Shown piece by piece: positions 16,546 to 23,219 of a stretch of 64,000 bases of DNA. The stretch lies in contig NZ_JAUSWV010000002.1 of assembly GCF_030815485.1 (NCBI RefSeq), forward strand, positions 3,968,001 to 4,032,000. The letters run 5' to 3'. The notes under the pieces were generated by a model, which searched no databases, was not told the origin of the DNA, and was given only the letters and a program-made list of their open reading frames with translations. The DNA comes from Streptomyces rishiriensis (lineage in GTDB: Bacteria; Actinomycetota; Actinomycetes; Streptomycetales; Streptomycetaceae). The translations under genes were made by a program, and so were the position numbers. Every line of letters begins with the position of its first letter. Position 1 is the stretch's first letter.

Positions 16546-16902
16546 TCAGCGGCCGCCGTTGTACGGGCCGTACGGGCCGTCGCTGCTGCTGCCGCCGCGC
16601 CTGCGGCCCCAGCCGCCGCCACCGCCCATCTGCCGGAGGGCGGGCCGCACGTCCACGAAGAAGACGATCGTGGCGACGAGTCCCGCGAGCTGGAGGAAGA
16701 GCATCGGCACCAGGAGGTTCACCGCCACCGTCACGCCGAGGATGATCAGCCAGAAGCCCTTGTTCTGCTTGCCGGCGGCCCGGTAGGCGTCGTCACGGAA
16801 CAGAGCGGCCATCACCAGCGCCACCACGGCGAGGACCAGCATGGCGAGGTAGAGCAGCCACACCAGCCCGGCGAAGCCTTCGATCAGCACAACGTCCACC
16901 AC
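16546..16902 (-). CDS. DUF2516 membrane protein
   Basis: A 118-aa integral membrane protein with three predicted helices (about 8-34, 48-68, 70-85) and a Gly/Arg/Ser/Tyr-rich cytoplasmic tail ending GPYGPYNGGR. The sequence DDAYRAAGKQNKGFW between helices 1 and 2 is typical of DUF2516. Starts at GTG 16902 or at the next codon. In M. tuberculosis the counterpart (Rv0476) follows hbhA, as here. Function unknown. Confidence 0.82.
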   Translation of the reverse strand: MVDVVLIEGFAGLVWLLYLAMLVLAVVALVMAALFRDDAYRAAGKQNKGFWLIILGVTVAVNLLVPMLFLQLAGLVATIVFFVDVRPALRQMGGGGGWGRRRGGSSSDGPYGPYNGGR

Positions 16903-17053
16903 CCGACTCGACGCGATTCGACTCGCTCGTCCTTACGCGGTCACCGTACCCGCAACCACGCTCCCGCTACCCGTACAACGGGCCGGGCACCACATGAGTG
17001 CCCGGCCCGTGACCGTATGTCCCTGTCCGCCGTGTCCGTCCCGGCCGTGCGTC

Positions 17054-17728
17054 TCACTTGGCCGGCGGCGTCGTCTTCTTCGCGACGGGCTTGCGGACCG
17101 GAGCCTTCTTGGCGGCCGCGGCCTTCTTCTCGGCGGTCTCGGACGGCGTCTCGACCGCGGCGGGCTTCGGCTGGTCCTTGACCACGACGGGCTGGGCCAC
17201 GGGTGCGGGCTTGGACTCCGACTTGGGCTCGACCGCGATGGCGAGCTCCTCGATCTCCTCGGCGGCCTCGCCGCGCCAGGTCTTCACGGCCTGCTCGCCG
17301 TGCTCGGCGACCTTCTCGTACGCCTCACGGGCCTTGACGGCGTACTCGGCGGCGACGCCGACCCCGCGCAGCGCGAAGTCCTGGGCGGACTCGCCGAACT
17401 TCTTCAGGTCGGCGTCGAGGGTGCTGCCGATCTTCTTGATGTCCCCGTCGAGGCTGCTGATGAAGTCGGTGACCTTGGTCTGCAGGGTCTCCTGCGCCTC
17501 CTTGGCCTTGGCGGTCGCCTCCTTGGCGCGGGCGCCGGCCTTCTCCTGCACGACCTTGGGGTCGGTGTTGCGGACGGCCTCGAAACGGGCCGGCGCCTCG
17601 GTGCGCAGCTGCTCCACCAGGCCCGGCACCTTCTTCGCCTGCTGGAGGGCCAGATCGGCGGTGCCTGCGGCGAAGTAGAACGGAGTCGGGTCGCTGAAGG
17701 TCTTGCGCAGGTCGTCGGTGATGGCCAT
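17054..17728 (-). CDS. HBHA-like Lys/Ala-rich protein
   Basis: A 224-aa protein resembling mycobacterial heparin-binding haemagglutinin. It starts MAITDDLRKTFSDPTPFYFAAGTADLA, continues as a long α-helical coiled-coil region (about 30-160) and ends in a Lys/Pro/Ala tail (about 190-224, KKAPVRKPVAKK). No signal peptide. ATG at 17728 has a GGGAGGACC ribosome site; upstream codons to 17818 overlap the XRE gene and are not supported. In Streptomyces it is unlikely to be an adhesin; a membrane- or DNA-associated structural role is possible. Order XRE-HBHA-DUF2516 matches Rv0474-Rv0475-Rv0476. Confidence 0.85.
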   Translation of the reverse strand: MAITDDLRKTFSDPTPFYFAAGTADLALQQAKKVPGLVEQLRTEAPARFEAVRNTDPKVVQEKAGARAKEATAKAKEAQETLQTKVTDFISSLDGDIKKIGSTLDADLKKFGESAQDFALRGVGVAAEYAVKAREAYEKVAEHGEQAVKTWRGEAAEEIEELAIAVEPKSESKPAPVAQPVVVKDQPKPAAVETPSETAEKKAAAAKKAPVRKPVAKKTTPPAK

Positions 17729-17814
17729 GGTGAAGGTCCTCCCGGATTCACATACGTCGTATTCGGCTGAGGGTCGTGCAGGTCCGCAGCGGTGCGGCCG
17801 GTCCCCTGGTCCGG

Positions 17815-18243
17815 TCAACCGGCCGTCTGCTGCGGGTCGGCGTCGCTCTCGGGGTTCCGTGGGTCCGCCGCCCCGTCGCCGTCCGCGAATCCGTTCTCCT
17901 TGCGGAAGGACTCGTAGATCTGGAGCAGCACCTGCTTCTGCTGCTCGGTCAGCGTGGGGTCGGCGAGCACGACCGCGCGGGTCGCGCCGTCCCGGTACTC
18001 CTGCCCGTCCCGCTCCGCGTCGAGGATGCCGGCCCGCACGTACAGCGTCTCGGCGGAGATCCGCAGCGCCTTGGCGACCTGCTGGAGCACCTCCGCGCTC
18101 GGCTTGCGCAGCCCGCGCTCGATCTGGCTCAGGTACGGATTGGACACGCCGGCGGCTTCGGCGAGTTGCCGGAGCGACAGCTGCGCGTTGCGCCGCTGCT
18201 CGCGCAGGTACTCACCGAGATTGCCGACGTTGAGCGATGCCAT
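17815..18243 (-). CDS. XRE-family regulator
   Basis: A 142-aa DNA-binding protein. The helix-turn-helix covers about 10-65 (LREQRRNAQLSLRQLAEAAGVSNPYLSQIERGLRKPS), followed by a helical segment and an acidic disordered tail. ATG at 18243 begins the conserved MASLNVGNLGEYL; a GTG at 18258 is an alternative because GGAGG sits only one base before this ATG. A perfect 12-bp inverted repeat lies 27 nt upstream and is a likely autoregulatory site. First gene of a probable leftward cluster with the HBHA-like gene. Confidence 0.87.
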   Translation of the reverse strand: MASLNVGNLGEYLREQRRNAQLSLRQLAEAAGVSNPYLSQIERGLRKPSAEVLQQVAKALRISAETLYVRAGILDAERDGQEYRDGATRAVVLADPTLTEQQKQVLLQIYESFRKENGFADGDGAADPRNPESDADPQQTAG

Positions 18244-18269
18244 GCCTCCACTGTGCACCAGTCCCGCTA

Positions 18270-18297
18270 ACTATTGCAAGCACCTGCTTGCAATAGT
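18270..18297. promoter_or_regulatory. Perfect palindromic operator candidate
   Basis: ACTATTGCAAGC (18270-18281), spacer ACCT, then GCTTGCAATAGT (18286-18297): two perfect 12-bp arms in the divergent XRE/patatin promoter region. The AT-rich ends overlap a possible -10 for the leftward gene. Best candidate target of the adjacent XRE regulator. Confidence 0.7.
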
Positions 18298-18409
18298 GTG
18301 TCGCGCCACTCCAGACTGAGCGCCCCACCCCGACGCTCCACACCGGCACTCCACACCGGCACTTCACCCGAACACTCCACCCCTGCACCCCCGGAAGGGG
18401 AACGCGCAC

Positions 18410-19147
18410 GTGTCCTCGCAGTCGCCCACCGTCGGTCTGGTCCTGTCCAGCGGGGCGGTCCTCGGCGCCGCGCACGCCGGTGTCCTGCGAGCCGTCGAGG
18501 AGGCCGGGATCGAGGTGTCCGTGGTGACCGGGTCCAGCGCGGGGGCGCTGATCGGCGGCGCCTGGGCGGCGGGGATCGGCAGCGAGCGGATCACCGGGCG
18601 GCTGCTGCGCGCGCAGTGGGCGGACTTCGGGTCCGCCGTGATCACCCCGCGCCTCGGCCTCCTGGACACCACTCCCCTGGCCCGCAACATCGAGGAGATG
18701 CTCGGCGACCTGCTGATCGAGGACCTGCCGATCCGGTTCGGCGCGGTCGTCACGGAGTTGCGGTCCACGACACCCCGGCTGGTCGACTCCGGCTCGCTGA
18801 CGGCGGCCGTCCGCGCCAGCAGCGCCGTACCCGGACTGTTCCCGCCGGTTCGCCTGGAGAAGGGCGGCGCGCTCTGCGTCGACGGCGCCGTGCTGTCGCC
18901 GTCTCCGGTGTGGGCCGCGCACCGGCTCGGCGCCGAGCGGGTCATCGCCGTGGGCTTCGGCCGCGGCAACACCCGCTGGCGCCGCTGGCTCGAGTCCCGT
19001 CCCGACCACCCGGCCCACGGCCGCCACGCCGACCTGGCCGTCACCATCGACGCGACCGGCCACTCCTCCTGGTCGGCCGTCGGCGTTCCGGACCTGATCG
19101 AGCGGGGGTACCGGACGACGCGGGAGGCCCTGGAGAACTGGGACTGA
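18410..19147 (+). CDS. Patatin-like phospholipase
   Basis: A 245-aa predicted lipid acyl hydrolase using a Ser-Asp dyad: nucleophile S43 in GSSAG (41-45) and D158 in CVDGAVLSPSP. The oxyanion region reads LSSGAVLGAAHAGVL where the family usually has a GGGxRG pattern, so the Arg is replaced by Leu. This changes the usual oxyanion loop but need not abolish activity. GTG start with GGAAGGGG upstream. No signal peptide. The upstream 18335-18390 contains CACTCCACACCGG-type repeats. Shares its promoter region with the divergent XRE gene. Confidence 0.87.
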   Translation: MSSQSPTVGLVLSSGAVLGAAHAGVLRAVEEAGIEVSVVTGSSAGALIGGAWAAGIGSERITGRLLRAQWADFGSAVITPRLGLLDTTPLARNIEEMLGDLLIEDLPIRFGAVVTELRSTTPRLVDSGSLTAAVRASSAVPGLFPPVRLEKGGALCVDGAVLSPSPVWAAHRLGAERVIAVGFGRGNTRWRRWLESRPDHPAHGRHADLAVTIDATGHSSWSAVGVPDLIERGYRTTREALENWD

Positions 19148-19169
19148 GGCCGGCCTCGCACACCGCTCC

Positions 19170-21287
19170 TCAGACCTCCCAGGGCAACTCCCGTTCGTGC
19201 ACCACCTCCAGTCGCGAGACCGCGCGGGTCAGCACCACGTAGAGCCGGTTCAGGCCGCGCTGCTCCGACTGCGCGATGGCCGCCGGTTCGACGGCGACGA
19301 CGTGGTCGTACTCGAGGCCCTTGACGAGGGTCGCCGGAACCACCGTCACGCGCGTGGCCGGCTCCTCCGGGCCGGAGGCCGGGATGTTGGCCCCGGTCAG
19401 CGCCTCGCGGACCTCGTCGACCTGGGAGTCCGCGGCGATGACGCCGATCGAGCCCTCCCGCGGGAGTGCGTCGCGCACGGCGGCGACGACCGCGGGGATC
19501 AGGCCGCCGTCGGCTCGCCGGACGCGCAGTTCGCCGTCCCGGCGCAGGGAGTCGGCGCGGGGCACGTCGGCGTCGAGGAGGTCGAGCAGCCGGCCGGCGA
19601 GGGTGAGGACCGCGGCCGGCACCCGGAAGCCCGTGGTCAGCGGGACGATCGTCGCCTCCGGCTTGCCCAGATGGGCCATCTGCGTCCGCCAGGAGTCCGC
19701 CGCCCAGGGGGTGGTGCCCTGGGCCAGGTCGCCGAGCACCGTGAGCGAGCCGAAGCGGACCCGGCGGGCGACCGCCCGGCACTCCATCGGGGAGAGGTCC
19801 TGGGCCTCGTCGACGACGACATGGCCGTACCCCTCAGGGTGGTCGAGAAGGCCGGCGATCTCGTCGAGGAGGACGAGATCGGCGGACGACCAGCGCGCCG
19901 TCCTCGGTGAGCGGGGCGGCTGCGGCCGGAGCAGGGCCCGCTGCTCCGCCGGGTCCAGGACACCGTCCGCGGCCCGCGCCAACTCCTCCGGGTCCGCGAG
20001 GAGTCGGGCCAGCACCTCCTCGGGGCGCGCCTTCGGCCACAGCGCTTCCACACACACGCTCACCGGGCGGGCCCGTTCGACACGGCGCGTCCAGGAGGCC
20101 GGACGCGGCCCGCTCCGGCGCTCCGCCTGCTCCTGGATCCGGCGCACGATCCGGCTGCGCACCCGCTCGCGTCCGACCTCGTACGGCGGCTCCTCGGCGA
20201 GCACCCCGGCGACGATGTCCCTCAGCCGGTCGCCCGCGATCCGCCAGCGGTAGGAGCCGTCGGGGACGGACAGGTCCTCGGCGCGGTCGGCCGTCACCCG
20301 CCCGTACACCGCCCGGCGCAGCACCTCGGCCATCCGGACGTCGTGCTTGACCGCGGCGGTCCGGTCGGGGTCGGTCCCGGTGGCCGTCCGGCGGGCGATC
20401 TCGTCGTGCAGGGTCGACTGCCGTACGCCGGTCTCGCCGAGGGAGGGGAGCACCTCGGCGATGTAGGAGAGGAAAGCGCGGTGGGGGCCGAGGATCAGCA
20501 GTCCGCCGCGCTGGATGCTCCGCGGGTGGGTGTAGAGGAGGTAGGCGGCCCGGTGCAGGCCCACGGCGGTCTTGCCGGTGCCGGGAGCGCCTTGCACGCA
20601 CACGGACTCGGCGAGTTCCCCGCGGACGAGTTCGTCCTGCTCGGGCTGGATGGTGGCGGCGATGTCCCGCATGGGGCCGACGCGGGGCCGTTCGATCTCC
20701 CGGGCGACGATGCCGCCGGGCCGCCCCGCCCCGACCGGCCCGTGACGCCCGCTCCGCTCCCGGTCGGCCTGCCCGCCCGCGTCGAGGCGCTCGTCCTCCA
20801 GGCCCGTGAGGTCGGCGGAGTCGCCCCGGCTGCCGGGGGCCCAGCCGAACCGCCGCCGGACGGCCACACCCCGGGGGTCGCGGGTGCTCGCCTGGTAGAA
20901 GGCGCGCGAGACGGGGGCGCGCCAGTCGACGACGAGGGGCGGGGCCGCCGGGTGCTCGCTGATGCGGAGCCGGCCGATGTGGTGGGCGAGGCCCTCGTGC
21001 GCACCGCCGGTGCCGGGCGCGAAGTCCAGCCGGCCGAAGAACAGGGGGCCGTCGGGCAGTTCGTGCAGGGCCTTGGCGTGGCTGCGCAGCCGGTGTCCGA
21101 GGACCTCGGCGTCGGCGCCGGAGGCGGAGACGTCCTCGCCGGTGACGACCTGGAGGTCGGCGCCCTCGACCATCGCGGTGAGGGCGGCACGGCAGAGGTC
21201 GTGGTGGGCGCGCTCGTCGTGCAAGGCGGTGCCGAGGTCCGGCGGGCTCTTCCGGTCGCCCTCGGGGACCGGCTCGGATGTGGTCAT
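19170..21287 (-). CDS. HelD-like superfamily 1 helicase
   Basis: A 705-aa UvrD/Rep-type ATPase of the HelD class. The N-terminal region has the characteristic VVDWRAPVSRAFYQAS (about 119-134); Walker A is GAPGTGKT (233-240, K239); Walker B/motif II is VVVDEAQDLSPMECR; the last helicase motif is near GLNRLYVVLTRAVSRLEVVH. HelD proteins act on RNA polymerase, releasing it from DNA and in actinobacteria influencing rifampicin tolerance; this is family knowledge. Length is in the usual range. Convergent with the patatin gene. The stretch 170-195 between domains is a charged low-complexity linker. Confidence 0.9.
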   Translation of the reverse strand: MTTSEPVPEGDRKSPPDLGTALHDERAHHDLCRAALTAMVEGADLQVVTGEDVSASGADAEVLGHRLRSHAKALHELPDGPLFFGRLDFAPGTGGAHEGLAHHIGRLRISEHPAAPPLVVDWRAPVSRAFYQASTRDPRGVAVRRRFGWAPGSRGDSADLTGLEDERLDAGGQADRERSGRHGPVGAGRPGGIVAREIERPRVGPMRDIAATIQPEQDELVRGELAESVCVQGAPGTGKTAVGLHRAAYLLYTHPRSIQRGGLLILGPHRAFLSYIAEVLPSLGETGVRQSTLHDEIARRTATGTDPDRTAAVKHDVRMAEVLRRAVYGRVTADRAEDLSVPDGSYRWRIAGDRLRDIVAGVLAEEPPYEVGRERVRSRIVRRIQEQAERRSGPRPASWTRRVERARPVSVCVEALWPKARPEEVLARLLADPEELARAADGVLDPAEQRALLRPQPPRSPRTARWSSADLVLLDEIAGLLDHPEGYGHVVVDEAQDLSPMECRAVARRVRFGSLTVLGDLAQGTTPWAADSWRTQMAHLGKPEATIVPLTTGFRVPAAVLTLAGRLLDLLDADVPRADSLRRDGELRVRRADGGLIPAVVAAVRDALPREGSIGVIAADSQVDEVREALTGANIPASGPEEPATRVTVVPATLVKGLEYDHVVAVEPAAIAQSEQRGLNRLYVVLTRAVSRLEVVHERELPWEV

Positions 21288-21326
21288 GGGGCAAGGGTAA
21301 CGAAAAGCGTGACCGAGTAATATTTC

Positions 21327-21983
21327 TTACTCGGTCACAGTCGTCGCCTCGGGGTCAGCCAGCCGGGGCAGACCCGCCGCCAGCACCGCGAACGCCCGGC
21401 GCACCGCGGCCTCCGCGTCCCCCCGTACGTCCTCCACCCGTTCGCCCGCCGCCATCCGCCGCCAGTTCTCCTCGGCGAGGATCCGGCGGACGGCGATGAT
21501 CTGACCTGCGGCCAGCCGGGCGTCGAGGGCGTCGGGCAACTCGTCCGCGAGGGCGTCGGCGAGGGCGGTCTCCGAGCGTTCCAGGTAGCCATGGAGACGG
21601 GCGACCAGGGAGGGCGTGCCGTAGAGCATGGCGTAGAAGGCGCGCACCTGCGGGTGGTCGTTGAGGCCGGTGACGGGGTCGCCGGCGGCGAGGCCGGCCA
21701 GGAAGTGCCGGCGCAGGGCGGGCAGCGGTGCGACCCCCTCGGCCCGTCCCTGCGTGACGACCCGGGCCGACTCCTGCTCGTGGTCGGCGATCCGGTGCAG
21801 GACCAGGTCCTCCTTGGCCGGGAAGTACCGGAAGAGGGTCGGCTTGGAGATCTCGGCCGCCGCCGCGACCTCGGCGACGGACACCGCGTCGAAGCCGCGC
21901 TCGATGAAGAGCCGGACGGCGACGTCCGACACGGTCTGGTACATCCGCTGCCGCTTGCGCTCGCGCAGCCCGGTCTCGCTCAT
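21327..21983 (-). CDS. TetR-family repressor
   Basis: A 218-aa repressor. The helix-turn-helix is about 12-58 (AVRLFIERGFDAVSVAEVAAAAEISKPTLFRYFPAKEDLV), and the C-terminal ligand domain is Ala-rich helical. ATG at 21983. It is divergent from a quinone oxidoreductase gene across 110 bp that contains a near-perfect 22-bp dyad. Regulation of that enzyme in response to a quinone or electrophile is likely but inferred. The short gap to the HelD gene (39 bp) carries AT-rich TATTTC sequence. Confidence 0.9.
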   Translation of the reverse strand: MSETGLRERKRQRMYQTVSDVAVRLFIERGFDAVSVAEVAAAAEISKPTLFRYFPAKEDLVLHRIADHEQESARVVTQGRAEGVAPLPALRRHFLAGLAAGDPVTGLNDHPQVRAFYAMLYGTPSLVARLHGYLERSETALADALADELPDALDARLAAGQIIAVRRILAEENWRRMAAGERVEDVRGDAEAAVRRAFAVLAAGLPRLADPEATTVTE

Positions 21984-22021
21984 GGACCGAGCCTACGGGG
22001 CCGGTCGGCACGCGTTCCCGC

Positions 22022-22052
22022 TTGACCTCGACCGCGGTTGAGGTCGAAGACT
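22022..22052 (+). promoter_or_regulatory. Dyad operator in long-spacer promoter of oxidoreductase gene
   Basis: GACCTCGACCG/CGGTTGAGGTC (22024-22045) is a 22-bp dyad with one mismatched pair. A -35-like TTGACC (22022-22027) and an AAGACT hexamer (22047-22052) flank it with a 19-bp spacer, the layout of MerR/SoxR-type promoters. Either a SoxR-like activator or the neighbouring TetR repressor could bind. Confidence 0.55.
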
Positions 22053-22093
22053 CCATGCACGCGCATCCAACGGCACCGCAGTGGAGGTATGTC

Positions 22094-23167
22094 ATGCGAG
22101 CAGCACAGGTGAAGGCGTTCGGCGGCCCGGAGGTCCTGACCACGGTGGAGCTGCCGGACCCGGTTCCGGGCCCGGGCGAGGTCCTGATCGAGGTCGCCCA
22201 CGCCGACACGCTCTTCGTGGAGACCCAGGTCCGCACCGGCCGCTTCCGCGCCTACTTTCCCGTCGAGCCGCCCTACGTGCCCGGTGGCGGCGTCGCCGGC
22301 ACGGTCACCGCGGTCGGCGCGGGCGTGGACGCCGAGTGGGTGGGCCGCAGGGTGACGTCCTTCGTGGACGGCAGCTACGCCGAGCGCGTGACGGTCCCGG
22401 CCACCGCGCCGACGCCCGTCCCGGACGGCGTGGACCTGCGCACGGCCGCGGCACTCGTCCACGACGGGGTGACGGCCGCCGGTCTGCTGGAACGCACCGC
22501 CGTGGCCCCCGGTGACCGGGTCCTGATCCTCGGCGCCTCGGGCGGTATGGGGACCGTGCTCATCCAGCTGGCCCGCGCCCGGGGCGCCCGGGTGGTGGCC
22601 GCGGCACGGGGGGCGCGCAAGTCGGCGCTGGTGCGGGAGCTGGGGGCGGACGCGGTGGTGGACGTGTCGGAGCGGGACTGGGCGGAGCGGGCGCGGGAGG
22701 CCCTGGGCCGGCCGGCGGCCACCCGCGCCACCGGGACAGTCGGCGAACCCGCTGCCGAGACGGATGCCGAGGCCGCCGCCGAAACGGCTGCCGGGACCGT
22801 TGCCGAAGGCGCCGGCGAGGCCGCCGCCGATGTCGTACTGGACGGCGTCGGCGGCGAACTCGGCCTCGCCGCCTTCCCGTTGACCGCCGACGGTGGCCGC
22901 TTCTCCGCGCACGGGGCGCCCACGGGAGGCTTCGCCGCGGTCGACGCGGCGGAGGCGGAACGCCGGGGCGTCACCCTGTTCGGGATCGGCGACGTGCAGT
23001 TCGGCGAGGCAGAGGCGCGCCGCCTGACCGCCCATGTCCTCGCGGAGGCCGCCGCGGGGCGGCTGCGGCCCGTGATCGGCGCCCAGTTCCCGCTGACGGA
23101 GGCCGCCGCGGCGCACGCGGCGATCGAGGGGCGCGAACTGCTGGGGAAGGTGGTGCTCGGGATGTGA
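22094..23167 (+). CDS. Zinc-independent NADPH:quinone oxidoreductase (MDR family)
   Basis: A 357-aa medium-chain dehydrogenase/reductase of the quinone-reductase branch. It has the GroES-like domain at the N-terminus (MRAAQVKAFGGPEVLTTVELP...PYVPGGGVAGTV) and the nucleotide-binding VLILGASGGMGTVLIQLARARGARVVAAAR. Zinc ligands are absent, as expected. ATG at 22094 with GTGGAGGTAT upstream; the 24 preceding in-frame codons cover the operator. An Ala/Glu/Thr-rich insertion (about residues 207-255) interrupts the Rossmann domain and looks like a repeat expansion. Probable function: reduction of quinones or reactive enones. Confidence 0.88.
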   Translation: MRAAQVKAFGGPEVLTTVELPDPVPGPGEVLIEVAHADTLFVETQVRTGRFRAYFPVEPPYVPGGGVAGTVTAVGAGVDAEWVGRRVTSFVDGSYAERVTVPATAPTPVPDGVDLRTAAALVHDGVTAAGLLERTAVAPGDRVLILGASGGMGTVLIQLARARGARVVAAARGARKSALVRELGADAVVDVSERDWAERAREALGRPAATRATGTVGEPAAETDAEAAAETAAGTVAEGAGEAAADVVLDGVGGELGLAAFPLTADGGRFSAHGAPTGGFAAVDAAEAERRGVTLFGIGDVQFGEAEARRLTAHVLAEAAAGRLRPVIGAQFPLTEAAAAHAAIEGRELLGKVVLGM

Positions 23168-23219
23168 ACCGGGACCGGCGCCGGTCCCGGTTCACCCACC
23201 CGCGCACGGGCGGCCGGGA

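Noticed and set aside
18270..18297. Nur box (TTGCAA half-sites)
   Set aside because: The TTGCAA half-sites are separated by 8 bp rather than the expected 5, and the site lies beside an XRE gene.
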